From positions 186,001-250,000 of the forward strand of contig CAYFOK010000003.1 in assembly GCA_964344685.1 (NCBI GenBank): a stretch of DNA of 64,000 nucleotides. Reading direction: 5' to 3'. A program made the translations under genes and the position numbers. Under the pieces are notes generated by a model, which saw only the letters and a list, made by a program, of their open reading frames with translations, searched no databases and had not been told where the DNA came from. Shown here piece after piece: positions 36,498-45,828 of the stretch (position 1 is the first letter of the stretch; each line of letters opens with the position of its first letter). Source of the DNA: Scalindua sp964344685 (GTDB taxonomy: Bacteria; Planctomycetota; Brocadiia; Brocadiales; Scalinduaceae).

Positions 36498-38669
36498 ATG
36501 TCAAAACAAAAAAATATTACAGTTGAAATAACCGGAATGTCCTGTGCCTCATGTGCACAAAGGATAGAGACCGCTATTGGCAACACTGAGGGTGTAAGTG
36601 AATCTGTCGTTAACTTTGCCACAAAGAAGGCAACAGTCACGGGCAGTGTCCCTGCCGAAGAGATCCATAAAATTATTGAAGACCTCGGTTATCACGTTGT
36701 CAAGGAAGAAGCGCACGCCATCTCTGAAGAAGAGATTGCTCAATCTGAATGGAAAAAGTTTTTGATCTCAGCAATACTGAGCGTACCCGTCTTCATAATC
36801 AGTATGTTTATGCTTCACTTCAAATTTTCCGACCTTTGCCAGTTCATTTTAACAACTGCTGTAGTATTCTGGCCGGGCATCGGTTTCTTTAAGAATGCAC
36901 TGAAACAGATCAGGCACTGGTCGCTTGGAATGGACTCCCTGATTGCACTGGGTGCAGGCGCTGCTTACGGTTTCAGTGTGGTAATCCTTTTAAAGGGAGG
37001 CAGTGGCCTCTACTTCGAATCTGCCTCAATAATAATTACCTTGATCCTGCTTGGCAGGTTTTTCGAATCGAAAGCAAAAGGCAAGGCCGGTGAGGCTATA
37101 AAGAAACTGATGGATCTGCAGCCTAAGAGCGCCAGGGTGGTAAGGGACGGCACAACAATAGAGATCCCGGTAATTGAAGTAGAGGTAGGAGAGTCGATCA
37201 TCATAAGACCGGGTGAGAAGATACCTGTTGACGGAGTGATAACTGAAGGTTGTACTTCCATAGATGAATCAATGTTGACGGGTGAAAGTATGCCCGCTAA
37301 AAAGGTTGAAGATGATAAGGTCTTTGGCGGTACGGTGAATACAACAGGCCTGATTTATATGAAGGCGGAAAACGTCGGAGCCGATACAGTCCTGGCCCAT
37401 ATAGCAAAGCTGGTTGAAGACGCCCAGGGCTCAAGGGCTCCGGTCCAGCGGCTAGCGGATAAAGTCTCCGGAGTATTTGTTCAAATCGTCATCTCTATAG
37501 CGTTGATAACTCTGTGTGCATGGCTGTTTACAGGCAATTCCTTCAGCGAGGCAATTATTCCTGCAGTCGCTGTACTGGTGATCGCATGCCCATGCGCGCT
37601 GGGCCTAGCCACGCCTACGGCTGTTATGGTGGGTACCGGCAGGGCAGCAGGTGCGGGAATTCTGATAAAAGACGCAACAAGCCTGGAGCTTGCACATAAG
37701 ATAAGCACACTGGTATTGGATAAAACAGGAACAATAACAGAAGGAAAGCCAAGAGTTACCGATCTGTTTCATAAAATGGACGGTGATAAAGAGGCAACAG
37801 AAATGGACACTGAGAAGGCAAAGGACCTTTTACACATAATGGGAAGCTGTGAACAGCATTCGGAACACCCCATAGGGAAAGCGATCGTAAACTATGTCAG
37901 AGACCTTGGTATAGATATTAGCGAGGTAAAAGAGTTCAAGACTGTTACCGGTATGGGTATATGGGCCAGTTACAACTGGGCTACTATTTTAATCGGCAGT
38001 GAAAGGTTAATGGAAGAAAACAAGATTGATGTATCAGGGTTAAAAGAGAGGGCTGCAGAAATTAAAAGCGAAGGAAAGACAGTCGCCTTTATGGCTATTG
38101 ACAATGAGATAAAGGCAGTCATTGGTATTGGAGACATGGTCAGGGAAACGTCGAAAGATGCCATCCAGAGAATCAAGAATATGGATGTAGAAATAGTTAT
38201 GCTTACCGGCGATAATGAAACAGTTGCTGAAGCAATTGGCGGAAAAATGAACATCAAGAACGTGCACGCTAACCTCAAGCCCTCTGACAAATGTAACGAA
38301 ATCAAGGGGCTTCAACAAGGCGGCAAGATCGTCGGAATGATAGGAGACGGGATTAATGACGCCCCGGCCCTGGCCACTGCAGACGTAAGTTTTGCAATTG
38401 GAACGGCCACTGAGATAGCGATGGAGGCCGCAAACATTACACTCGTTAAGGGCGACATCACAAAGGCGTGGGAAGCGCTTAGACTGAGCAGGCAAACGAT
38501 GAAGATAATCAAGCAGAACCTTTGCTGGGCATTCGGCTATAACGTCCTCGCAATCCCTTTCGCAGCACTCGGCCTCCTCAACCCCATGATCGCAGCAGGT
38601 GCTATGGCATTCAGCTCGGTATCCGTGGTGACAAATTCTCTGAGATTAAGGAAATTTAATTTGCATTGA
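36498..38669 (+). CDS. copA: CopA-type copper-transporting P1B ATPase
   Basis: A 723-residue P1B-type ATPase exporting Cu(I) (or Ag(I)) across the inner membrane. Order: HMA domain with GMSCASC (Cys16, Cys19), membrane helices, actuator domain with TGES near residue 263, the translocation motif CPC at 364-366, phosphorylation site DKTGT at 408-412, HP motif (SEHPIGKA) near 460, and GDGINDAP near 616. The C-terminal helices end normally. CPC and the HP motif point to copper rather than zinc or cadmium. The following TolC-like gene may supply the outer-membrane exit. Confidence 0.93.
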   Translation: MSKQKNITVEITGMSCASCAQRIETAIGNTEGVSESVVNFATKKATVTGSVPAEEIHKIIEDLGYHVVKEEAHAISEEEIAQSEWKKFLISAILSVPVFIISMFMLHFKFSDLCQFILTTAVVFWPGIGFFKNALKQIRHWSLGMDSLIALGAGAAYGFSVVILLKGGSGLYFESASIIITLILLGRFFESKAKGKAGEAIKKLMDLQPKSARVVRDGTTIEIPVIEVEVGESIIIRPGEKIPVDGVITEGCTSIDESMLTGESMPAKKVEDDKVFGGTVNTTGLIYMKAENVGADTVLAHIAKLVEDAQGSRAPVQRLADKVSGVFVQIVISIALITLCAWLFTGNSFSEAIIPAVAVLVIACPCALGLATPTAVMVGTGRAAGAGILIKDATSLELAHKISTLVLDKTGTITEGKPRVTDLFHKMDGDKEATEMDTEKAKDLLHIMGSCEQHSEHPIGKAIVNYVRDLGIDISEVKEFKTVTGMGIWASYNWATILIGSERLMEENKIDVSGLKERAAEIKSEGKTVAFMAIDNEIKAVIGIGDMVRETSKDAIQRIKNMDVEIVMLTGDNETVAEAIGGKMNIKNVHANLKPSDKCNEIKGLQQGGKIVGMIGDGINDAPALATADVSFAIGTATEIAMEAANITLVKGDITKAWEALRLSRQTMKIIKQNLCWAFGYNVLAIPFAALGLLNPMIAAGAMAFSSVSVVTNSLRLRKFNLH

Positions 38670-39259
38670 AAGGTTTATGCGGTATTGCGAAGGGCCTGTA
38701 AATAAATTTTATTCATAGGACATATGTCAGCTTTGTAGAAAATGATACCTTATTAATTTTTTACCAATCTTATTTTCTAAATACTCAATATTCTTACATA
38801 AAAGATGATTATGTCAATAACAGAAAAGGTAACCGGCACACCACGCATTGACTAAGACAGGAATGCCAGCTATCAAATAAGAAATGACTTTATCACTGAA
38901 ATTACTTTTTACCAAATAACCGACAGAAACAACCAGTCCGGTTACAAATAGCGCGAGCATCCAATAGTCGACTTTGTGACACTCTGCAAGGTATTTCATC
39001 TTCTCGCAATAGAGTGTCAGCAGTGGATCTCATTGTGAGTCAGGCATATCCATATACTCCTGAAGTTTCAACTATTATGAGCTATATGACCGAGGATTGT
39101 ATTACCACGGCGTAATATTGTCAAGCCCTGACACTTTCAATCAAACATAGACTGCACGCAAAGCGTGATAAGTAATAAAAAACAGACTGGCATTTTGCTT
39201 TGCAAAATGAGAAGATATACATATTCCAATATAATCCATTTAAGCAGCCTGAGTAAAAA
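38670..39259. other. Intergenic region with hairpins
   Basis: Apart from the doubtful small frame at 38814-38999 there is no gene. Two hairpins lie just ahead of the TolC-like gene: CACGC-AAA-GCGTG (39155-39167) and CATTTTGC-TTT-GCAAAATG (39191-39209). They could be operators, or members of the same short-hairpin family seen at 21 kb. Confidence 0.45.
38814..38999 (-). CDS. Possible small two-helix membrane protein
   Basis: A 61-residue frame with two hydrophobic helices (about residues 13-29 and 39-58) and few charged residues between them. Start is ATG but the only purine-rich stretch (GAGAAG) lies too close for a normal ribosome site. It is either a real small membrane protein next to the copper genes or a chance frame; I recognise no family. 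Confidence 0.3.
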   Translation of the reverse strand: MKYLAECHKVDYWMLALFVTGLVVSVGYLVKSNFSDKVISYLIAGIPVLVNAWCAGYLFCY

Positions 39260-40585
39260 ATGTATTTAAAAATTATTAAAAGCAGAATATACTCTTTATC
39301 CATGTTTGTGCCTGCACTGTTATTCTCTATAGCAGTGTTTACAGAAATCTCAACGGCAGAAGAGAAGTCCAACGTCTTAAAAATAAGATGGGTAATAGAT
39401 GAAGCGTTAAGGTCTAACCCCGCACTTCAGGCGGCAAAACTGAGATGGAGTGCATCATTAGAAAGGATACGGCAGGAGAGGGCACTGGACGACCCTGTAG
39501 TCGGCTTCACCTATTTTGGCGAGCAGGTCCAGACCCGCGTAGGTGAAAAACAGGCAGGGGTAATAGCATCTCAGAAAGTACCATTCTTTGGAAAACTCAG
39601 CTTAAAGGAAGAGGTGGCAAGAAATGAAGCGAAGGTGTCAGAAGAAAAATACAGAACACTTGAAAGAGAGATTATAGCGAAAGCCAAATCGGCATTTTAT
39701 GAATTATACTGGACACAAAAATCTATAAGCATAAACGATGAGAACAGAAACCTTCTGAAAAGGTTTGTTAAGATTGCCGAGGTAAAATATGCCACCGGCA
39801 AGGCTACACAACAGGACGTCTTAAAGGCACAGGTGGAGCTTTCCAAAATAGTAAATGAACTTATATCCCTGGAACAGCTTAAAGAGACTGCTGCAGCAAG
39901 GATTAATACTCTTTTAAACTGCCACCCGGACACACCGCTTGGTACACCTGAAGAGGTGGATATTGCAGAGCTCACTGTTTCACTGAAAGATCTGTACGAA
40001 AAGGCGAAGGATGTCAGTCCGGATCTCGGCACCCTCAAATACGAAATAGAGAGAGATAAGGCCGCTTACAAACTTGCAAAAAAGCAGTACTACCCCGATT
40101 TTACTTTTGGCCTTAACTATACTTTTATCAATGATATGCCATCGAGCGCAATGTCATCGCCAATCGGAGAGAGCAGGGATTCATATACCGGGACTTTGAG
40201 CATGAATGTCCCCATCTTCCAGAAAAGGAAACATGACGCAGGTGTGAGAGAGGCAAATGCCAAATTGAAATCCAGTGAAATGGCATACAAAAATAGAGAA
40301 AATTTAACGCTTTTTGAAGTGAAGGATTTACACTTTAAGGTACAAACCGCGGAGAGGCTGGTGAAGCTCTACAGAGACAGCATTATACCGCAGGCGCAGC
40401 AATCCCTCAAAGCCGCAGAAAGCGGTTACCAGGCTGGACAGGTAGACTTCCTGAATCTCATTGACAGCCAGAGAGTTCTGCTTGATTTCAATCTAGCGTT
40501 TTATAGAGCGGTTGCCGACTTCGGTACGAACATAGCAGGGCTGGAAAGAGTGGTTGGTGTTGAGTTGTCAAAAAAAGTCCAGTAA
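39260..40585 (+). CDS. TolC-family outer-membrane efflux protein
   Basis: A 441-residue outer-membrane channel of the TolC family. A signal peptide covers about residues 1-33 (ending STAEE), followed by the two repeated TolC halves: LRSNPALQAAKLRWSAS near 51 and LYRDSIIPQAQQSLKAAESGY near 374, with long helices rich in Gln/Glu/Lys and the QKVPFFGKL loop typical of the CusC/metal-efflux group near 108. It most likely forms the outer-membrane exit of a copper or drug efflux pump; no RND pump or membrane-fusion gene is adjacent, so the inner partner must be elsewhere. Confidence 0.87.
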   Translation: MYLKIIKSRIYSLSMFVPALLFSIAVFTEISTAEEKSNVLKIRWVIDEALRSNPALQAAKLRWSASLERIRQERALDDPVVGFTYFGEQVQTRVGEKQAGVIASQKVPFFGKLSLKEEVARNEAKVSEEKYRTLEREIIAKAKSAFYELYWTQKSISINDENRNLLKRFVKIAEVKYATGKATQQDVLKAQVELSKIVNELISLEQLKETAAARINTLLNCHPDTPLGTPEEVDIAELTVSLKDLYEKAKDVSPDLGTLKYEIERDKAAYKLAKKQYYPDFTFGLNYTFINDMPSSAMSSPIGESRDSYTGTLSMNVPIFQKRKHDAGVREANAKLKSSEMAYKNRENLTLFEVKDLHFKVQTAERLVKLYRDSIIPQAQQSLKAAESGYQAGQVDFLNLIDSQRVLLDFNLAFYRAVADFGTNIAGLERVVGVELSKKVQ

Positions 40586-40795
40586 CTGCATCTTTCAGTA
40601 TAACTACAGAATTTTTAAATTCATTTACACTCGCAATTCCACCTCTATAAAAGCATGAACAATGTAGGCCTGATTAATATTCCTAGATTTTTATAAGGAA
40701 ATCAGTTATCATATCCTCGGTCAAAGCTTATTATTTGCAGAAATTGATATAAATCTTCAACATGTTGAGGATTTGCGTTTTAATTAGGAGAAGAG

Positions 40796-41749
40796 ATGAA
40801 TATTCTTGTTTCTGGATCACTGGCTTATGACAGGATTATGGACTTTCCCGGGAAGTTTTCCGACCACATACTTCCGGATAAGGTACACGTCCTCAATGTA
40901 TGCTTTATGATAAATGAATTAAAGGAGAACTTTGGAGGAACTGCCGGGAATATTGCATATGCGCTTTCTCAGCTGGGTGAGAGCCCTACAATACTGGCAA
41001 CTGCCGGTCGTGATTTTGAATCATATAAAGAGTGGTTTGGTAATAATAAAATTTCTACAGATACTATTAAGATCATTGAAGAGGAACTCACCGCAGGCGC
41101 GTATATTACTACCGATCTTTCTGACAATCAGATAACGGCATTTAATCCGGGTGCAATGAAATTTGATGCCGGATATGATTTTGAATCCACTGCACACGAT
41201 AACACTGTTGCCATAGTTTCACCGGGAAATCTGGATGATATGTTTAACTTTTCCAAAATATATAAACAGAAGAATATAGATTATATTTTCGACCCCGGGC
41301 AGTCTCTCCCTGCCTGGACCAGTGAACGGTTAATTGAGATGATAGATGGATCAAAGGTTTTTATCTGTAATGACTATGAACTGCAGTTATCACAGGAGAA
41401 AACCTCCATGACTATTGAAGATATTTTAGAGAAAACAGAAATACTTGTACAAACAAAAAGTGAACACGGTTCAGTAGTGATACTGAAGGAGCATGACCAT
41501 ATTAAAGAGATTGAAGTCCCTGCTGCCAGTGTTGATTCCGTCAAAGACCCTACAGGAGCAGGAGATGCTTACAGGGCAGGATTAATGAAAGGATTCTTTT
41601 TGTCGGACAGTGACATTGTACATGCCGCAAGGATGGGATCAGTTACCGCTGCTTATTGTGTAGAGGTTTACGGCCCGCAGAATTATAATTTCACACCTGA
41701 TTCTTTTAACAAGCGATTTGAAGACGTCTTTGGTGAAAAGGCATTCTGA
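40796..41749 (+). CDS. PfkB-family carbohydrate kinase (adenosine-kinase-like)
   Basis: A 317-residue PfkB-family sugar/nucleoside kinase. N-terminal GSLAYDRIMDFPGKF and GGTAGNIAYALSQLG (near 47-60) bind substrate; the C-terminal signature DPTGAGDAYRAGL (near 249-261) contains the catalytic aspartate and anion hole. The sequence resembles the adenosine-kinase-like branch more than fructokinases or ribokinases, but the substrate is uncertain. AGGAG lies five bases before the ATG. Confidence 0.85.
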   Translation: MNILVSGSLAYDRIMDFPGKFSDHILPDKVHVLNVCFMINELKENFGGTAGNIAYALSQLGESPTILATAGRDFESYKEWFGNNKISTDTIKIIEEELTAGAYITTDLSDNQITAFNPGAMKFDAGYDFESTAHDNTVAIVSPGNLDDMFNFSKIYKQKNIDYIFDPGQSLPAWTSERLIEMIDGSKVFICNDYELQLSQEKTSMTIEDILEKTEILVQTKSEHGSVVILKEHDHIKEIEVPAASVDSVKDPTGAGDAYRAGLMKGFFLSDSDIVHAARMGSVTAAYCVEVYGPQNYNFTPDSFNKRFEDVFGEKAF

Positions 41750-42184
41750 TAATAACCATTCCCTCACCTGCCACATGAACTGGGTGGAAGCCTTGTATTA
41801 TGATACAAACAGACTGCACTTCCAGGCATTTCACAAACAAGAACCATTAATCACAATTAAGCCTATATAAATACAGCACTTAGGTTCTTCCTTGGATATT
41901 TCATCTATTCATTCTGCACTTTTTTTCGCCCTTTTTAACTACAAGTGAGCATTTTTCGCAAAATATTCGCAAAAATCCAGGTAATTTTATTATTTTTTAA
42001 AATTATTTCGTATCTATTTATCAACCCTGTAAAAAGCAATTTTTCCGCATATATCGTTTAACTCATAAGGCATTGTATTCCAATGATATATGTAGTCTCC
42101 CAAATTACTTCATACAATAATTAAAAATCGGTATAGCAATTGCTTTTTTTACGATTAAATTATTTTTGTTCATTATTTAAACCA
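41750..42184. other. Intergenic region, no gene
   Basis: No supported gene. Strongly AT-rich after 41950, with two TTCGCAAAA copies near 41955-41975. I see no terminator of the kinase gene that stands out. Confidence 0.3.
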
Positions 42185-42557
42185 CCCTGTTAGATAGAAT
42201 TAATACCGTATTAGGGTATTTCCTCCTTTTTCGTCTGTCTAACAGGGATAACATCTTATATTTATCATACAAAATATACCAGCCGTAAGGGATGATTAAA
42301 CATCCTGAATTTAAGGAATAACTTGCGGATGAAATACAAAGGAGTTGTAAAACTACAGTAATTCTGACGGTGGGTAAACCTTCCCCCGCCCCCGCCAGAA
42401 TTACTGTATGATGGAATACTAACTTTACCTTTCAAGCAGAAAACCCACTCCCCATAAAGTTCATACTTTTCACCACCCAGACACTTAACATTTCGCCCTG
42501 TTGGATAGGCTATGGGGATGGAATACCTGAACATGGTATTAAGTCTATCTAACAGGG
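42185..42557. mobile_element. 373-bp MITE-like element with self-complementary terminal inverted repeats
   Basis: The left end (42185-42247) and the reversed right end (42496-42557) align over 62-63 bases: both begin CCCTGTTAGATAGA, continue TTAATACC, then GGTATT or GGGTATT, and close with TAACAGGG or CAACAGGG. Each end is also a hairpin by itself (CCCTGTTAGATAG against CTGTCTAACAGGG, and CCCTGTTGGATAG against CTATCTAACAGGG). A third inverted repeat sits in the centre: TACAGTAATTCTG (42354-42366) and CAGAATTACTGTA (42396-42408). No transposase is encoded and no clear target duplication flanks it. It ends about 20 bases from the stop of the diacylglycerol-kinase gene. Confidence 0.75.
42354..42408. 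repeat. Central inverted repeat of the MITE-like element
   Basis: Perfect 13-base arms TACAGTAATTCTG and CAGAATTACTGTA, extended by CGG/CCG after one mismatch, enclose a G/C-rich loop with GGGTAAACC and CCCCCGCCC. As RNA it would be a very stable stem with a cytosine-rich loop, or a guanine-rich loop on the other strand. Confidence 0.8.
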
Positions 42558-42577
42558 CTGATCCTTGTAATACAGCA

Positions 42578-43525
42578 CTAAGGAACAATCAATTCACAAG
42601 AAGATACTACATTAACCAGCAACTTCTTTTCACCTTCAGCAAAACTGTCATACTTTTCACCATCAATTTGACAAAATGTATCACCGGTAAAATCTATTTG
42701 CACTCTATCGGTCTGAAACTGAGTAAGATTCCCGGCTAAAGTATCAAGTGGTTTTTTGCACAACAGGGCAAAGAGCAGGAGAATCCATTCCCAGGTACTA
42801 CGAATAACAGTTACTTCAAATTTGCCATCGTCCATTTCACACTTCGACGACAACTCCATGCCAGCGTAGATTTTTGAGTTGGAAATTACAATTTCGCACA
42901 GACCTTTGCTTAGAGAAATTACCTCAGTTGCTGAATGTTCATTTTCATACCTTACTTCAACATTGAAAGGAATACGGTAAAAAAAATTCTTTAATGTAAG
43001 CAAGCCGTAAAACACCTTGTTAGAGATGCAACTACAAATCTTTCTGAAGACAGGCCTTAACCGGTTAAAATCACAGGATATTTTCGCGTCACAGCCAATA
43101 CCCAGATAATTTGTAAATATGCTCCCATCTCCCAGACTCAAAATATCTATTTTTGAGGTATTGCCTCTCAGTATCATCCTTAAAAGTGCCCCTAATCCTC
43201 CGGTTTCATAAAGACGCAGAATGCCAAATGAATTTGCAAGGTCGTTTCCGGTTCCTATCGGGATTATGCCAAGTTTCGGTCTTTTATCTAATCGAGAGAT
43301 TATTTTAACAACCTGAGAAACCGTTCCATCACCACCGGCAATTACTACAATTTCATAGTTTGAGAAGAGATCTTTACACTGTTTTTCTAAACATTTTTCG
43401 GTATACTCTATATCATAACTGCCACTATCAAGAACTCCACTAAGCTCTGAAACTATACACTCCTTCAGGTTCTGCCCGGCCTGTTTACCGGAAATTGGGT
43501 TAATTAAAAAAAATATTTCTTTCAT
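42578..43525 (-). CDS. Diacylglycerol/lipid kinase (DgkB/YegS family)
   Basis: A 315-residue lipid kinase of the DAGK catalytic family. It shows LINPISGKQAG near residue 7, the nucleotide-binding GGDGTVSQV near 67 and IPIGTGNDLANSFG near 90, and the C-terminal beta-sandwich ending LLVNVVSS. It probably phosphorylates diacylglycerol or a related lipid at the inner membrane for phospholipid salvage. The gene is divergent from the Mla lipid-transport operon, a plausible functional neighbourhood. Its end abuts the MITE-like element, which may act as its terminator. Confidence 0.88.
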   Translation of the reverse strand: MKEIFFLINPISGKQAGQNLKECIVSELSGVLDSGSYDIEYTEKCLEKQCKDLFSNYEIVVIAGGDGTVSQVVKIISRLDKRPKLGIIPIGTGNDLANSFGILRLYETGGLGALLRMILRGNTSKIDILSLGDGSIFTNYLGIGCDAKISCDFNRLRPVFRKICSCISNKVFYGLLTLKNFFYRIPFNVEVRYENEHSATEVISLSKGLCEIVISNSKIYAGMELSSKCEMDDGKFEVTVIRSTWEWILLLFALLCKKPLDTLAGNLTQFQTDRVQIDFTGDTFCQIDGEKYDSFAEGEKKLLVNVVSSCELIVP

Positions 43526-43737
43526 ACAATTTTTATAAAGCCTTAATAAAAAAAGTAAGGTATTCTAATCATCCTGCTCACACAACAACGTCCCGGTACA
43601 TTCTACCATATTTTTGGATTGACAATATGATTTAATAGTTTTAACCTTCACTACCGTACCTGTAAATAGAGGCAAATTGTATTTCCCATGAAAATTCAAT
43701 AAATGATAAATCTTACCGTACTGTTTCTTAAAACAAG

Positions 43738-44886
43738 ATGACTACTGTGAGAAATAATCTTACAAGTTTCTATAGTTTCAGCCAGGGAGGCCCTGACACG
43801 ATGACTATTCATTTTCAGGGCAGGCTGGACGTGAGTAATGCCGCACCGCTAATTAAGGAATTTAACGCTCTCCTACAGACACACAAACATGAGAATCTAA
43901 TAGTTGATCTGGAAAAATTGAACTACCTCGACGACTACGGTGTATCCGTACTTGTAGAGCTTAAGAAAAAGATGGGCAACAGGCGGGGCAGGTTCTCGTT
44001 ATCAAATATTCCTGAAAAGGTTAATGAGGTTCTCTCAGTGCATCGTTTTGATATTCTGGGACGACAATTTATCTCCGTACATAAGACATCACATAACTTT
44101 TTTACTCTCCTGGGAAACTCCATCTTTAATATCGGCAGCGAAATAAATTTTATATTTACGTTTCTAGGTGATACCTGTTTCTCCTTTATAAGGTTCTTGC
44201 GGCACCCACTAGCATTACGCTGGAACGATACAATGGAGAACATGAAACGTGTCGGGCTTGATGCGTTACCCATTGTCGGCCTGATAAGTTTTCTCCTTGG
44301 CCTGATAATGGCATTCATGTCATCAGTTCAGCTCCAACAGTTTGGGGCTAATATCTATGTGGCTTCTCTTGTTGGTATTTCAATGACCCGGGAATTAGGC
44401 CCGATTATGACGGCCATTATTGTTGCCGGCCGTTCCGGTTCCTCTTTTGCCGCTGAAATAGGATCCATGAAAATTTCAGAAGAGATTGATGCATTATCAA
44501 CCATGGGCATTAACGCAAATTTTTTCCTTGTACTACCACGAGTAATTGCTACCTGTCTGGTGGTGCCTGTCTTAACACTTTTTTCAGATCTGTTTGCTAT
44601 TGCCGGAGGCCTGCTGGTAGGAGTTACCATGCTTGATCTTACCGTCAGTGGTTATACAAACCAGACTATCCACACCCTCACGCTCTTTGATGTATTCTGG
44701 GGAGTATTTAAAAGCGGAGTCTTTGCTCTTCTTATTTCCTGGACAGGATGCCTTAAGGGTTTTCAGGTAAAAGGCGGAGCTGTCGGTGTAGGAAAGGCTA
44801 CTACTTCAGCAGTAGTGAGCAGTATTTTCCTGATAGTGTTGAGCGATTCACTTCTTGTGGTTATACTCAGGTATTGGAATGGATGA
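43738..44886 (+). CDS. mlaE: MlaE-type ABC permease with N-terminal STAS domain
   Basis: A 382-residue inner-membrane permease of the MlaE family. The first 110 residues form a STAS domain (TIHFQGRLDVSNAAPLI; LIVDLEKLNYLDDYGVSVL), followed by the permease with about five helices and the family motifs MTRELGPIMTAIIVAGRSGSSFAAEIG and DALSTMG. In E. coli the STAS part is a separate protein (MlaB); here it is fused to MlaE, as in several other phyla. It works with MlaF and MlaD to move phospholipids between membranes. Confidence 0.9.
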   Translation: MTTVRNNLTSFYSFSQGGPDTMTIHFQGRLDVSNAAPLIKEFNALLQTHKHENLIVDLEKLNYLDDYGVSVLVELKKKMGNRRGRFSLSNIPEKVNEVLSVHRFDILGRQFISVHKTSHNFFTLLGNSIFNIGSEINFIFTFLGDTCFSFIRFLRHPLALRWNDTMENMKRVGLDALPIVGLISFLLGLIMAFMSSVQLQQFGANIYVASLVGISMTRELGPIMTAIIVAGRSGSSFAAEIGSMKISEEIDALSTMGINANFFLVLPRVIATCLVVPVLTLFSDLFAIAGGLLVGVTMLDLTVSGYTNQTIHTLTLFDVFWGVFKSGVFALLISWTGCLKGFQVKGGAVGVGKATTSAVVSSIFLIVLSDSLLVVILRYWNG

Positions 44887-44926
44887 TTGGCCTGCTTAAA
44901 TTTTAAATTGATTTTATAATAAAGTA

Positions 44927-45706
44927 ATGATTAACAAACCGGTAAAAGAGAGAAAAATTGCCATTAAAGTTACAGAAATGGTTGCCGGGTATGGGGAAGA
45001 GGTTATACTGAACCATATCAATTTTGATGTATACGAGGGTGAAATATTTGTAATCCTGGGTGGGAGTGGTTGTGGTAAGTCTACTTTACTCAAACATCTC
45101 ATTGGACTTAATCAGCCAATGTCAGGGAGCATAGTAATCAATGACATTGATATCACTGGAGAAAAAGGAGTAAATCTTCAGCAGGTTTTACGTGAATGTG
45201 GTATACTATTTCAGAGTGGTGCACTCTTCGGATCAATGACGGTGGCCGAAAATGTTGCACTGCCGATACAGGAACATACTGATTTACCGGCTTCATCTAT
45301 TAATAACATAGTTAAAATGAAACTTGCCCAGGTAAATCTGACAGGATACGAAAATCATCTGCCATCCGAAATCAGTGGCGGAATGAGGAAACGGGCAGGC
45401 CTTGCACGTGCGATGGCGCTTAACCCAAAGATTCTGTTTTTTGACGAACCCTCTGCCGGACTAGACCCTGTAACATCGGCAGAGCTTGACCAGCTGATTA
45501 TACGCCTTAACCGCAGCTACGATACAACAATGGTAATTGTTACCCATGAACTTCCCAGTATATTTTCGGTTGCTCATCGGGTTATAATGCTTGATAAAAG
45601 GGTTAAGAAAATAATTGCGGAAGGGTCGCCTCACTTTTTACGTGATAACAGCCAGAACCCGTTTGTCAGGCAGTTTTTCAATCGTGAAATTGAATCCGAT
45701 AATTAA
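44927..45706 (+). CDS. mlaF: MlaF-type ABC ATPase
   Basis: A 259-residue ABC ATPase of the MlaF group. Walker A GGSGCGKST is at about residues 45-53, Q-loop LFQSGALFGSMTV near 96, signature SEISGGMRKRAG near 142, Walker B ILFFDEPSAGLDP near 165 and the switch histidine in IVTHEL near 200. It powers MlaE. The intact chain is 41 bases after mlaE and its C-terminal tail (after residue 235) is the short MlaF type that contacts MlaB-like domains. Confidence 0.92.
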   Translation: MINKPVKERKIAIKVTEMVAGYGEEVILNHINFDVYEGEIFVILGGSGCGKSTLLKHLIGLNQPMSGSIVINDIDITGEKGVNLQQVLRECGILFQSGALFGSMTVAENVALPIQEHTDLPASSINNIVKMKLAQVNLTGYENHLPSEISGGMRKRAGLARAMALNPKILFFDEPSAGLDPVTSAELDQLIIRLNRSYDTTMVIVTHELPSIFSVAHRVIMLDKRVKKIIAEGSPHFLRDNSQNPFVRQFFNREIESDN

Positions 45707-45828
45707 ATATTGTAAATTTAAATAAACCCTCCCCCATTTCTCAAAGTTGGGTTTATGCTATTTCTCCATAAAACTTTATTTTTAGAAATTTTTTTGTCAT
45801 GAGAAGTTTAAAGTAAACTAAAGATCTT

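Noticed and set aside
39189..39206. TGGCA followed by TTGC before the TolC gene as a sigma54 promoter
   Set aside because: The spacing between GG and GC is eleven instead of ten bases, and the sequence is explained by a palindrome.
42265..42588. A 107-residue minus-strand frame across the MITE-like element
   Set aside because: It runs through the inverted repeats and overlaps the end of the diacylglycerol-kinase gene; residues look random and no ribosome site is present. The DNA structure explains the sequence better.
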